NCBI GenBank assembly: GCA_028280485.1
Contig: JANQLS010000039.1
Span: forward strand, 1-64,000
Source: Planctomycetota bacterium
GTDB lineage: Bacteria; Planctomycetota; UBA8108; JACQVS01
Length of the DNA: 64,000 nt
Direction: 5' to 3'
The translations under genes and the position numbers were made by a program. How positions within the stretch are numbered: position 1 is the first letter of the stretch; each line of letters begins with the position of its first letter. This document shows, piece by piece, positions 9,591-19,190 of this stretch. A model generated the notes under the pieces. It was not told the DNA's origin. It searched no databases and saw only the letters and a program-made list of their open reading frames with translations.

Positions 9591-9636
9591 TAAAAAAATC
9601 CCCTTTGATGAGTCCTTCAACAAAGGGGATTTTTTT
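9591..9636. terminator. Bidirectional intrinsic terminator
   Basis: A 10-bp perfect stem (ATCCCCTTTG at 9598-9607, CAAAGGGGAT at 9621-9630) has an A-run on the left and a seven-base T-run on the right. It can therefore stop transcription from both directions. It sits between two convergent genes. Confidence 0.9.
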
Positions 9637-9673
9637 GGGAATTCATGGACTCGCTTAAGAGATCTTTATGCGG

Positions 9674-12484
9674 TCAACAGTTATCAGGCACGATCTCACA
9701 TCCCAGGTCCCCAGTCGCTTCATCATCATCAGTCGGGTCCAAACCACAATTCTCACTTCCCGGAGGAGCGGGAGCTGTCGTACCTAAGAATTGATGGGAG
9801 AGACTGGCGATAGGATCCGTGATCTCGACCTTCCCATTATCATCGAAGTCTGCAGCATCCAAGCAAGGAGGAGTGAAAGTACCCAGGAATTGAAAGGAAA
9901 GGTTGTTGATAGGATCGGTGATCTCTAATAAACCATTGCCATCCACATCTCCGCGCCTGAAAAAAGCTCCGGGTAAAATGACACTTTCATGCTCAAAGAT
10001 ATTGACCTCTCCCAAGGAAAGAATATCCATCTCATCGGGTCCTCCTACACCTCCCGTTCCGGAGAGGTCAGGATCCGCTAACCGGGTGATGCGTACAACC
10101 TGACCCACAACGCCATCTAAATAAAGTGTGAGTACCGCCGGGCCATCCGTTGTGCCTCCACCCAGTTCATTTTCTTCATTTAATATTTCAGACTGCCAGA
10201 CGACTTCATTGGCAGCGTCGAAAACATCGACTTGAATATCACGCAAACGAGACTGACAGCAACCGTCTCCACGGTTGTAAATTTCGACTCGACCGATCTC
10301 TAATTCAGCTCCCAAGTCAGCTTCCCACCAAGGATCACCCAAGCCCTCGTTCCCCGTTTCAGTGGCCGTAAAATTACCAAAATTTCCATCGATGGCTAAT
10401 TCTGCAGGGAACTGGACGCCACCGAAAGTGGAAGACTGTCTCACCGTTGAAAGGGTGCTGAGGTTGACGAGTTCTTTTACACTTACCTGCAGAGTACAAG
10501 CGGCGTCTTCGGCCCCGCTAGGACAGTTAGCTTCATCCGAGGCGTTGACACTCACCGTCCAATCACCTGCGGTTAAGTTCATGATAGCTAAATTGTCAGC
10601 GAGGGGACCGAAAGTCATGGGCTCATCGATCCCATTGTCGGCCGTAAAGGTGTAAAGAATTTCGTCTCCTGAATCATCACTTCCCGTTGCAGTAAAAGAG
10701 TACTGCCCTGGTCCTTCATCTTCGGGAGCCTCTTCGAGAACCAAGCTATCGCAATGAGTGTCCGCATCGTCCTCACAAACTCGCTCACCGTAAACGAGAA
10801 CTTCACCCAATGAAATCACCGAGCCTTCATCCAGATTACCCAAGCCGCCCGTCCCCGAGAGATCATCATCGATGATACGAGTAATGCGGATAACTTGACC
10901 TTCAACAGCCCCCCCAGCATCGGCAACGACATCGATTTCAAGAACTCCGGGACCAGCAGTCGTTCCCCCACCTAATTCATTTTCTTCATTCAGTAATTCG
11001 GATTCCCAAACGATCTCACCTTCTTGATCCAAAATGCTGATGAACATATCTCGCAATCGAGACTGACAACAACCATCGCCACGATTGAAAAGTAGAATGG
11101 TTTCGATCGAAGCCAATCCCAAAAGATCGACCTGCCACCATGGATCTCCTAATCCATTATTGTTTTGTGCCGTAGCGGTGGTATTAGTAAAAAGCCCATC
11201 GATCGCCAATCCGGCGACTAAGCCAGCGTTATAATCTGAAGATTGGCTTGCGATTCCCGTACTCGCCAGACTTAGAATCGATTCCACTTCTACTGTTTCT
11301 GTGCAACTGCGATCGGGAACATCATTTTCACAGAATTCGCTATCTGCCACTTCAACCGTCACCGTATAAGAACCGGGTCTTAATACCGCTTCGACTTCAG
11401 CTTCAAGCGTTGGACCGATGGTACGAAGTGGATTAACTCCATCGTCGATTGTATAGGTGTAAAAAATATCATCCCCAGAATCATCGCTGGCTGTCGTTGA
11501 TAGGATATAAGTACCCGGTCCCTCATTCGCAGGTCCTTGAATGGCAAGCCCCTCACAGTGAGTATCCCCTTCACTACAAGTGATCTCTATCAACTCCGTA
11601 CAACTCTCTTCAGCCGCATTGGGACAAAGATTGTTATCCGTCACCGCCACTGAAACTTCCCAACTTCCTTGCCCCAAAGCGACTTCCACAAAATTTGCGG
11701 TTTGCGGCCCTAGGATGGTGGCTGGATCTTCGCCATTACTTATTTCAAAGGTGTACTGAATTTCATCACCGGAGTCATCGGAAGCATTTGCAGTGATGGT
11801 ATAGACTCCGGGGAGCCCCACACCAGGTCCGACGATTCCAAGATCATTACAAAAGGTGTCGGGTTCAGGACAAGTCACCGGCTCAAAAACTTCGACTTCA
11901 CCTAAAGATAGAACACTCGCCTCGTCGGGGCTCCCTTGTCCTCCAACTCCCGAATTGTCGGGATCGACGATTCTGCTAACACGAACATATTGACCGTCCA
12001 CAGGTGGATCAAGAGTGATGGTAAGAGTCTCTGGACCTTGGTTGAGAGCTCCATTCCCAAGAACGTTTTCGGCATTGAGAATCTCTGATTCATACAACGG
12101 TTCACTCAAGGGATCGACGACATAAGAATCCTCATGAATTGAAATCACGATATCGCGCAAACGGGAAGGGCAACAGTTATCACGATTGTGAACAACGATA
12201 CGCCCAATTTCGTAGAAGTCGCCGAGGTCGACTTCCCAAACCGGAGCTTCATCGGCAGCGGCAGTCGCCGTGAAATTACCGGGATTTCCATCGATAGCTA
12301 CAGAAGCACCGAACTGGGGAGCGTAATCCGTAGTTTGAATCGCAGTCCCCCCAAGAGCAAGATTCTCTTGTGCCTTCATTTCCCCAACAAGCATCAGGGA
12401 AGCACTCAAAGTTAAAAGCTTAATAATAAGCGTGGGATTTGACTGGCAACCAAAGCTCAGTAACTGGAATAACTTGTTTAACAT
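9674..12484 (-). CDS. Secreted protein with three F-type-lectin/discoidin domains and dockerin-like C-terminus
   Basis: A 936-residue exported protein; the signal peptide ends near MKAQE. Three copies of a discoidin/F-type-lectin-like domain lie at residues about 40-200, 400-560 and 660-840. Each has an AIDG...NFTAT...VDLG segment and a CCxSRLRD signature. Three Ig/PKD-like modules (ASDDSGDEI..YTF) separate them, two between lectin copies 1 and 2 and one between copies 2 and 3. Residues about 845-936 carry the paired dockerin-type loops (GDVDGNGLLEITD and DFDDNGKVEITD), each followed by QFLG, then a tail starting CGLDPT. The His of the classical fucose-binding motif is replaced by Ala (FTAT) in all three lectin copies, so fucose binding is doubtful. 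A surface carbohydrate- or matrix-binding role is inferred. It lies 64 bases downstream of the next minus-strand gene and may share its transcript. Confidence 0.9.
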   Translation of the reverse strand: MLNKLFQLLSFGCQSNPTLIIKLLTLSASLMLVGEMKAQENLALGGTAIQTTDYAPQFGASVAIDGNPGNFTATAAADEAPVWEVDLGDFYEIGRIVVHNRDNCCPSRLRDIVISIHEDSYVVDPLSEPLYESEILNAENVLGNGALNQGPETLTITLDPPVDGQYVRVSRIVDPDNSGVGGQGSPDEASVLSLGEVEVFEPVTCPEPDTFCNDLGIVGPGVGLPGVYTITANASDDSGDEIQYTFEISNGEDPATILGPQTANFVEVALGQGSWEVSVAVTDNNLCPNAAEESCTELIEITCSEGDTHCEGLAIQGPANEGPGTYILSTTASDDSGDDIFYTYTIDDGVNPLRTIGPTLEAEVEAVLRPGSYTVTVEVADSEFCENDVPDRSCTETVEVESILSLASTGIASQSSDYNAGLVAGLAIDGLFTNTTATAQNNNGLGDPWWQVDLLGLASIETILLFNRGDGCCQSRLRDMFISILDQEGEIVWESELLNEENELGGGTTAGPGVLEIDVVADAGGAVEGQVIRITRIIDDDLSGTGGLGNLDEGSVISLGEVLVYGERVCEDDADTHCDSLVLEEAPEDEGPGQYSFTATGSDDSGDEILYTFTADNGIDEPMTFGPLADNLAIMNLTAGDWTVSVNASDEANCPSGAEDAACTLQVSVKELVNLSTLSTVRQSSTFGGVQFPAELAIDGNFGNFTATETGNEGLGDPWWEADLGAELEIGRVEIYNRGDGCCQSRLRDIQVDVFDAANEVVWQSEILNEENELGGGTTDGPAVLTLYLDGVVGQVVRITRLADPDLSGTGGVGGPDEMDILSLGEVNIFEHESVILPGAFFRRGDVDGNGLLEITDPINNLSFQFLGTFTPPCLDAADFDDNGKVEITDPIASLSHQFLGTTAPAPPGSENCGLDPTDDDEATGDLGCEIVPDNC

Positions 12485-12518
12485 TTTCGTTCCTTACCCT
12501 CTTTAGCAATTTTTGGAA

Positions 12519-12538
12519 TCCAAAGGAGCTTGTTTCAA
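12519..12538 (+). repeat. Half copy of the 48-bp hairpin repeat
   Basis: Twenty bases here match the right half of the 48-bp repeat at 5-52 and 164-211 with one mismatch to each copy. As in the copy at 164-211, it lies just after the stop codon of a dockerin-tailed minus-strand gene. The left hairpin arm is absent. Confidence 0.6.
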
Positions 12539-12548
12539 TATAGTGGAC

Positions 12549-15500
12549 TCAGTTCCCGCAAGCATCTTCACAATCCTCAACCACAAAACAAAGAATGCCT
12601 TTTTCCGGTGGAGATCCTTCGAGGAAAATATAAGACAGTAAACTGATGGCGTCGGCCGTATCGACTTCGTTATCTCCATTTATATCTGCGAGAACTCGAT
12701 TCCCACCCTCCGTGATGGAGCCCCCCTCACAAGGAAGGGAAAGAACTTGCCCTCGATATAAATGCAACAGCAAGCTGACCGCATCCCCGATCTCTACCAG
12801 AGAATTCTGATTTAGATCTCCAGGTAGTTGTAATCCACCATTGATGTCAGGCCCAGAATCTACCGTTCCAGGAGTACCGTCGATGGGCTGGCTGGGGCGC
12901 CAATGAGAAGGGTCATCCCAAGTCTCAATTTCATCTTGAACATCGATGACGGTCAATGAATAACCTTCACCATCGGTTGACGGATGCGCGACATCAGAAT
13001 AAGAAAAATCTAAGATCGGCTGGCCTAGAGATCCGGTGAGCTTGATCCTCTCACCTGAGTTTGCGAGTTTTCCCGAATAGGTTCCAATGAGGAAATGCCT
13101 GCTTTCAGGATACCGTTCGATGAAAGCATCTCGATTTCTTGCCACAATAATCACTTGAGCGGGATCGATGGAGTCCAGAATTCCTTCTTGAATGAAATCA
13201 AAATTGACTGCCCCCGATATTTGAATTCCGTTGAGATCGATGGAGCTTTCACCCACGTTTTGGAGCTCTATGAATTCATAATCTTCATCACTTCGCCCGA
13301 CACCATCTTCAGTTAACCGCGGATGGTACATGATTTCCGTAATACGAAGTGGAACGTCAAAATAGAACAAAGCTCGATTCAATGCGCTCCATTCGTCTCC
13401 TTGTTGAGTTCTGGCGGAGACCCAGGCCGGCTCATCCATCGGGACTCGACCTTCATTCACTTCACGAGAGCCGACCAACTTCGAGACGAGGAGCATGTCT
13501 CCACTTCGGTCACTGGAGTTCATACTGTGGATCGCCAGGATATTTTCTCCCTCGCGTAGATGCTGAATGGAATCGCTAACATCAAAGGCTTTGAAAATAA
13601 CAGCGTCGGAATCAGCCCGACTTCCCGTAGCCCGCGAGTTCCACTGAAGATCGACGGGATCTTTATCCCGCGCAATCGGGTGCCCGTTGAGATAAGCGAC
13701 AAAGCCATCATCGTATTTCATCAGTAAGGATAAAATTTGAATATCCGAAGGATCATCCATGTTGAACACCTGACGAATGTAGGCTGAAGCGTTCACCTGG
13801 TAAGCTTGCTCCTCAATATCGACGTTAATAAATTCATCGAACGTCGAGGATCGCTCATATCCGACTCCTCCGATACCTCCCAACCAATTGGAATCATTAA
13901 AAGTTAATTCGATCCAATCGAGCCCTAATGAATCATCGGTGGGAACAAAAACTCGCACTTCAGCATCTCCTTCAAGGTAAGTATCTAAGTTTGCGACTCC
14001 CATCATCTGAGCTGAAGGAGATACTTCCCCATTGGGTAAACGCGGGTCCGTGCCATCTTCAGTAAAATAAATCGTTCCTTGAGGAGCTGTAATATTGAGG
14101 GGAAAGTTTTGCTCGACCCTTCCACCATGCTGGTTGAAGCGAGGAGCTTCCAGGCTGGGGTAAAGATTGTTTTGCCTCAGTTGATTGATCGTAATCTCAG
14201 TTCGTCGAGGAAAAAAGTCTCCCGTCAAGCGATCGATTTCACCTTGCCATTGATTGTCTCGCGTCCAAGTGACTCCCCCCCAACGCCAACGTGCAGTCTC
14301 TCCTACCAGGCTCGTGCGAATTTCCTCCACCCGTTCTAAGTAAGATTCCTCCACCTTTTGAGGGGTTAGCACTCCATCATTAAAAAGATGTTGATGAGCA
14401 CGGTCAGCAATTAAGTTTCTAAAATTCGAATGCCGCTTTAAAGATTGAAACAGATTACCAGGACCGGGTTGATCGAGGTTGTTATCCGTTGTCCGACGAA
14501 AAATGATGTCAGAATCCCATGAGAAAAATTGGAAGCGACTCCTACTAGGATCAGTGGCTCCAGCCCCCATCCAATTTTGTGAAGCCCTCCAGTCCCAATC
14601 GTTCCCTCCATAAAAATTGAGGATGAGATAGTCAGCAAAGTTCACGACATCGATCAGGTTTTCAATCTGCGAATAATTGTTTGTCGATTGTAAGATCGTA
14701 TTCCAAGCACTTAAGTTGCTATCACCCACTTGTCGGCCGGAGTTTGTCGATAAATAATCAACCTTATCTCCACCCAGATAATCAGCCATAAAATGTTGGG
14801 AAGGCCATTCCAAAAGCTGGTAATGCCCCCAGTAAGTTCCGTTGATATAAACCTGAACCCACCGCCCGTGTAGGGAGAGGTGCCCCATTCTAAATTGCAT
14901 GTCACTCATCCAACGATTTCTTAAATACTGGGCATTGGATGGTGCTTGGGCGTTGACGCCTAAATAAAAAACCGAATCGTGAGCGCCACCTCGTAAATTG
15001 AGTCGGTCGAAAGTATCAACAGCACTTTCGCCAAAACGAGTGCCTTCGAATACGGGGTACCTGAGCTTCGAATCACCATACCGTTTCCGAAAGTAAAGAC
15101 GCATATTGTTTTTGGGATATGATCCCAGGCTATGCCCGCCAACTCTTTTAACCCCGGCCTCGACTTGAACGCTATTCAGCCCTCCATCAGGATGGAAAAA
15201 CTCCATTGAAGTTTGAACTTCCGTCGCGGAAACGATCGGCACTTCTGTGACCAATGAAACGGTAGGTACGGCGGTAAGCGCCTCGGGAAGAAGAAGACCG
15301 TACACCGGATGTCGAACCACATCTCTGAGCATGACCGACTGGTCTAAAACATCATCGATAAAGATGTAAGAATGAGTATCGACATCAGTCGAACCAAAAT
15401 TCTCTTTAAAGGCAGCTGCGCGAATGATTGTAGATGAATCAATACGAATCGGATCCGTATAGATGTTCCCCGAAGTTGCAGTAGGTCGTGAACGATTCGT

Positions 15501-17168
15501 CGTGTATCGGATCACCGCTCCTTCGGTCTCGGTGGATAGCTCTAGATCGAAGGCTGAAGAATGAACCCCGCGGTTGACGCTGAATTTGGTGTCGGCGACG
15601 AAGCCCTCCAATCCCTCAACATCATTTTGGGTTCCCGGTGTGGGGTTCGAAAAATATCGACGAGCTTGCCCTTCTCTTTGAAACGCACTGAGTCGAGCTG
15701 AAATTAAAAAATCAGAATCAGAGGCTGTACGGTTAAGCCCTTGGATGGCTAATACGTTGGCTCCAGCCCTCAAGTGGTCTAAATGAGCATTGAGGTTGAA
15801 ATTGAGAAAGGTGGTCGCTGCTTCATTGGGATTTTCTGCAAGGGCTTGAGAATTCCACGATAAATTCGCTGGAGCGTTTCGACTCAAGACCTCGTTCCCA
15901 TTGAGAAAAGCAACAAAACCATCATCAAATTTCATCCGAAGGAGCAAGTTTTCAATCTGAGAGGGGTCGTCGATCGAAAACGAATAACGAAGGTAGATCG
16001 AGGCATTTTCTCCCTCCATCTCATCTTCAACGTCGGTCTGAATCACCCCTGAGAAAGCGGAGCTACTCTCGATAACTTCGACTTCGCCCAATGAGAGTAC
16101 GTTGCGTTCATCGTTGTTCCCCTGCCCTCCAGTACCAGAGAGATCGGGATCGGGTAGACGTTCGACTTGAACAAATTGCCCCATCACCGGAGCTCCATGG
16201 AGTTCGACTAAATCCACTAACAAGACTGAAGGGCCGTCGAGTTCATTTTCTGGATTCAATAACTCCGACTCAAAAACTACGTTTCTTGAAGCATCTAAGA
16301 CATAGACGATGATGTCTCTCAATCGCGATTGACAACAACCATCTCCTCGGTTGTGAACCTTGATCAAGCCCATCGAATGAGAGTCAATTAAATCGAGTTC
16401 CCAAACGGGAGAATTATCCGCACTGGCAGTAGCTGTGAAATTTCCAAAAGCTCCATCGTTCGCTCGATCCGCCGAAAACGAACTGTGATAATCTGAAGTT
16501 TGAGAAGCCTGACCTGCAGGAGCTATGTTTTCACCTAAACCCCCTCCCCCAAGATCATAACCCACTCCATTCCTCTCTCTTGCCCAGAGGGAGTCGTCGA
16601 ACTCGACTTGCGTCCAAGCATTTTCAGCCGCGTCATCAACAGGAACGAGCAAGCGAATGAAATCGAGATCTGTAATCAATACTGTAGAGTTTGTATCTTC
16701 TACGAGACCAAAAGAGACATCTTCGAATTGCCGAGGATAAGCAGGAGAATATTCATCACTGATACTTCCATCGGGCCTGATCAGGGCCAAATACTCACCG
16801 GAGCCATTCAACTGAAAGTTGGTGTGTAATTGAGATTCCGGCTCGGCGCGGTTTTTTCCCGAAGCGAAAAGAGTGAGGAACTCTCCCGGTTCTAAGGTAA
16901 CGTCGGGAAAGATCCACTTATCTTCAATCCTGCTATCCGTGAGAATCCAACCGTCTAAATTCACGGCAGTTCCAGCTCGATTTTGAACTTCAATCCAATC
17001 GGAGGGATCCCCATCTTCATCTAAGAGTGTATCGTCGTTGATGGCTTGAAATTCTGAAATCACCACGTCTTGAGAGTAAGCGTTCACACTACAGACAAAA
17101 ATGATGATCGCGATCATCAAACTAAAGGCCATCGTGTGGTTCTGAGTTTTTACACCTTGAACTCTCAT
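12549..17168 (-). CDS. Giant secreted CotH-type protein with lamin-tail, lectin-like and dockerin-like modules
   Basis: A 1539-residue exported protein; the hydrophobic segment MIAIIIFVCSVNAYSQ is the signal peptide, and Met13 is an alternative start. In order it has a lamin-tail domain (about 33-150) and a beta-sandwich module (FDDSLW, KFDDGFVAFLNG) with a CCQSRLRD discoidin domain inserted in it (about 180-490). A chitobiase-like segment follows (IRYTTNRSRPTA). A CotH kinase-fold domain (about 650-990) has VGGHSLGSYPKNNMRLYFRK and WDSDIIF. After it come a second chitobiase-like segment (YFTEDGTDPR), a second, uninterrupted beta-sandwich module and a second lamin-tail domain. It ends with dockerin-type loops (GDLNQNSLVEIGD, DINGDNEVDTAD). 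CotH proteins are atypical protein kinases, so a role in phosphorylating exported proteins is possible but unproven. The gene is upstream of the lectin-like gene on the same strand. Confidence 0.9.
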   Translation of the reverse strand: MRVQGVKTQNHTMAFSLMIAIIIFVCSVNAYSQDVVISEFQAINDDTLLDEDGDPSDWIEVQNRAGTAVNLDGWILTDSRIEDKWIFPDVTLEPGEFLTLFASGKNRAEPESQLHTNFQLNGSGEYLALIRPDGSISDEYSPAYPRQFEDVSFGLVEDTNSTVLITDLDFIRLLVPVDDAAENAWTQVEFDDSLWARERNGVGYDLGGGGLGENIAPAGQASQTSDYHSSFSADRANDGAFGNFTATASADNSPVWELDLIDSHSMGLIKVHNRGDGCCQSRLRDIIVYVLDASRNVVFESELLNPENELDGPSVLLVDLVELHGAPVMGQFVQVERLPDPDLSGTGGQGNNDERNVLSLGEVEVIESSSAFSGVIQTDVEDEMEGENASIYLRYSFSIDDPSQIENLLLRMKFDDGFVAFLNGNEVLSRNAPANLSWNSQALAENPNEAATTFLNFNLNAHLDHLRAGANVLAIQGLNRTASDSDFLISARLSAFQREGQARRYFSNPTPGTQNDVEGLEGFVADTKFSVNRGVHSSAFDLELSTETEGAVIRYTTNRSRPTATSGNIYTDPIRIDSSTIIRAAAFKENFGSTDVDTHSYIFIDDVLDQSVMLRDVVRHPVYGLLLPEALTAVPTVSLVTEVPIVSATEVQTSMEFFHPDGGLNSVQVEAGVKRVGGHSLGSYPKNNMRLYFRKRYGDSKLRYPVFEGTRFGESAVDTFDRLNLRGGAHDSVFYLGVNAQAPSNAQYLRNRWMSDMQFRMGHLSLHGRWVQVYINGTYWGHYQLLEWPSQHFMADYLGGDKVDYLSTNSGRQVGDSNLSAWNTILQSTNNYSQIENLIDVVNFADYLILNFYGGNDWDWRASQNWMGAGATDPSRSRFQFFSWDSDIIFRRTTDNNLDQPGPGNLFQSLKRHSNFRNLIADRAHQHLFNDGVLTPQKVEESYLERVEEIRTSLVGETARWRWGGVTWTRDNQWQGEIDRLTGDFFPRRTEITINQLRQNNLYPSLEAPRFNQHGGRVEQNFPLNITAPQGTIYFTEDGTDPRLPNGEVSPSAQMMGVANLDTYLEGDAEVRVFVPTDDSLGLDWIELTFNDSNWLGGIGGVGYERSSTFDEFINVDIEEQAYQVNASAYIRQVFNMDDPSDIQILSLLMKYDDGFVAYLNGHPIARDKDPVDLQWNSRATGSRADSDAVIFKAFDVSDSIQHLREGENILAIHSMNSSDRSGDMLLVSKLVGSREVNEGRVPMDEPAWVSARTQQGDEWSALNRALFYFDVPLRITEIMYHPRLTEDGVGRSDEDYEFIELQNVGESSIDLNGIQISGAVNFDFIQEGILDSIDPAQVIIVARNRDAFIERYPESRHFLIGTYSGKLANSGERIKLTGSLGQPILDFSYSDVAHPSTDGEGYSLTVIDVQDEIETWDDPSHWRPSQPIDGTPGTVDSGPDINGGLQLPGDLNQNSLVEIGDAVSLLLHLYRGQVLSLPCEGGSITEGGNRVLADINGDNEVDTADAISLLSYIFLEGSPPEKGILCFVVEDCEDACGN

Positions 17169-17190
17169 CGTGTATCTACAATTCCATTCA

Positions 17191-17336
17191 TTAACTAGCT
17201 CGGAGCGTGAGCGACGGGATGAGCCATCGCGCTGAACTCCCTTTTAGTAAGTTTTTAAGGATAGCTCAGGAATTTAGCTTCCACTTATGAAACACTTTAG
17301 CAAGATCCCGTCGCTTACGCTCCGGGCTAATTAAAT
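17191..17336. repeat. Intergenic inverted repeat pair of the AGCCCGAAGCG family
   Basis: The left arm (17191-17220) and right arm (17305-17336) are near-perfect reverse complements and enclose about 84 bases. Both contain the core CGGAGCGTGAGCGACGGGAT or its complement, and both are flanked by TTAA. The same core occurs near 18.9 and 48.5 kb. The family resembles REP-type interspersed repeats. No transposase that would move them is in the window. Confidence 0.8.
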
Positions 17337-17507
17337 TTGATGCTTGGATCCAGTGAAAACTGACGAGGCTTAAATTTATCCGAGGGAACCCAAATTGTAG
17401 ATGTTACCTTACAGAACTCCCCGGCTTAAGGTAAAATGAGGGATTACTACTTTGCCGAGCCCATTCATCGGCCCCATTCACCGACCTCTGACAACCAATA
17501 AAAGAAT

Positions 17508-18815
17508 ATGAACCTCATTCATCTCAGGCTATTCGTCCTTGGAGTAACTCTTTTTGTCACTCTGAATTCAATCGAAGTCCACGCGGCTGATTGGTCGATT
17601 CCGATGGCAGGAAACGCTTACCGCACGGCCCCTAAACCCGGCGGTAGAGGCTTTCGACGCAAAGGTTCCATCGCTTGGAGCGACAAACAAACGGTCTTTT
17701 CAACTTACTTCCATGTGGATCGAGCCTGTGATCTCCTCTTGAAAGTACGAGCGAGCCTTCAAGATGGTGAATCCACCCTGGAAATCAAAATCGATAAGAA
17801 AAAATTCCCAGTCGACCTCAAAGGGAAAGATTTAGAAACCTATCCCATCGGTAACATTAAAATCGAAAAGGCTGGGTATGTACGAGTTGACTTCGTAGGT
17901 CTTAAAAAAACGGGAAAAGATTTTGGTGAAATCAGCGATTTGGTGGTTTCCTCCGAAACAAAAGATTTGAAGTTAAGCTACGTAAAAACGAACAAAGGGG
18001 GCATGTTTTACTGGGGACGTCGCGGCCCTTCGGTGCATCTGAGTTACAATGTTCCTCGTAAGGAAAAACTCAAGTACGCCTACAGTGAAATCACCGTGCC
18101 AAAGGGAGAAGATCCCATCGGGACTTTCTATATGGCCAATGGATTCGGCCAAGGCTATTTCGGTATTCAAGTGAACTCGAGTACAGAACGAAGAGTGCTC
18201 TTTTCAGTTTGGAGCCCCTTTAAAACTGATAATCCTCGGGAAGTCCCTAAAGAGTATCGTATCGTATCCCTCGGCAGTGGCCCTGGAGTTCATGTGGGTA
18301 AATTTGGAAATGAAGGATCAGGTGGCCAAAGCTATCTCAAGTATCTCTGGAAGGCAGGGGTTACCTATCGCTTTCTCACTGAAGTGAAACCGGATGGAAA
18401 AGGAAACACCATCTATACAGCATGGTTTGGCGAGAAGGCTAAAAAAGAGTGGCGATTGATCGCAAGTTTCCGTCGCCCCAAGACCGACACTCACCTTCGC
18501 GGCTTTCATTCCTTTTTAGAAAGTTTTTCACCCAGTTATGGCTACATCGGTCGCCGCGCCTTGTACGGCAATGTTTGGGTTCGGGACACTCAAAACCGAT
18601 GGTACGAATGCACCAAAGCTCGCTTTTCAGTCGATGCTACCGGAGGTGGACGCCATCGATTAGATTTCACTGGCGGGAAAGAAGGAAAACACTTTTTCCT
18701 CAGGAACTGCGGCTTCTTTAATGAGACAGGAAAGCCCGGGGAAAGATTCACTCGAAAATCAACGGCGAAGGATCAGCCCAAGATCGATTTTGATGCTCTT
18801 CCCAGAGGGAAATAA
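17508..18815 (+). CDS. Secreted DUF5077-DUF3472 protein
   Basis: A 435-residue protein with a signal peptide ending VHAA. Residues about 27-150 match the DUF5077 type of beta-sandwich (IPMAGNAYRTAP at its start). Residues about 180-380 match DUF3472, with the motifs RGPSVHLSYNVP, YFGIQVNS, VLFSVWSPF and the glycine-rich segment GNEGSGGQSY. The C-terminal part (LYGNVWVRD, FLRNCGFF) is typical of the same family. Such proteins are common in Bacteroidota and PVC bacteria that degrade polysaccharides and are presumed to be carbohydrate-active or carbohydrate-binding. The enzymatic role is not established. It is the only plus-strand gene in this 17-kb stretch and is flanked on both sides by interspersed repeats. 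Confidence 0.9.
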   Translation: MNLIHLRLFVLGVTLFVTLNSIEVHAADWSIPMAGNAYRTAPKPGGRGFRRKGSIAWSDKQTVFSTYFHVDRACDLLLKVRASLQDGESTLEIKIDKKKFPVDLKGKDLETYPIGNIKIEKAGYVRVDFVGLKKTGKDFGEISDLVVSSETKDLKLSYVKTNKGGMFYWGRRGPSVHLSYNVPRKEKLKYAYSEITVPKGEDPIGTFYMANGFGQGYFGIQVNSSTERRVLFSVWSPFKTDNPREVPKEYRIVSLGSGPGVHVGKFGNEGSGGQSYLKYLWKAGVTYRFLTEVKPDGKGNTIYTAWFGEKAKKEWRLIASFRRPKTDTHLRGFHSFLESFSPSYGYIGRRALYGNVWVRDTQNRWYECTKARFSVDATGGGRHRLDFTGGKEGKHFFLRNCGFFNETGKPGERFTRKSTAKDQPKIDFDALPRGK

Positions 18816-18863
18816 TTTGTAGCCAAATTCGCCAGAATTTGGGTGAATGAGCTTTAAAGTTAC

Positions 18864-19076
18864 TATCCCTCGCAAAAGCTTCAACTGTTGCCCTCGCTCC
18901 CCGAGGCTGTGAAATTTTAGAACGCCCAATTAGCTAGCCCGAAGCGTGAGCGAGGGGACAAAACGTTGAGTTGACCTTAAATAACTTGAACCTACGTTAT
19001 GTGGGTAGGATTCAATCTCGCTATTAACCAGCTTTAATACCGATTTATTTTTATCCCTCGCTAAAGCTTCGGGCTT
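18864..19076. repeat. Cluster of interspersed repeat copies
   Basis: Three copies of the AGCCCGAAGCGTGAGCGAGG family occur here. A degenerate inverted copy lies at about 18864-18885. A full direct copy is at 18934-18957. An inverted copy is at 19053-19076, with the order TCCCTCGCTAAAGCTTCGGG. The 375-base gap between genes (18816-19190) is otherwise filled only by the terminator at 19126-19166. Confidence 0.75.
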
Positions 19077-19125
19077 GGCAGGTAGGTGATTTCAAGTAGA
19101 TATCACCCTTTGAATTTACCCACCA

Positions 19126-19166
19126 AACACAAAAAGGGCTGGCCTTAGGCCAGCCCTTTTTGTGTT
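19126..19166. terminator. Bidirectional intrinsic terminator, 19-bp perfect stem
   Basis: The arms at 19126-19144 and 19148-19166 are perfect reverse complements with a TTA loop. The stem contains AAAAAGGGCTGGCC, so a T-run closes it in either direction. It separates the convergent genes ending at 18815 and 19191. Confidence 0.9.
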
Positions 19167-19190
19167 AAGAATTAGTTTAACTTTTAGTGC

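Noticed and set aside
13095..13579. Open frames on the plus strand opposite the CotH gene at 12549
   Set aside because: They lack ribosome binding sites and family signatures and are antisense frames of a real gene.
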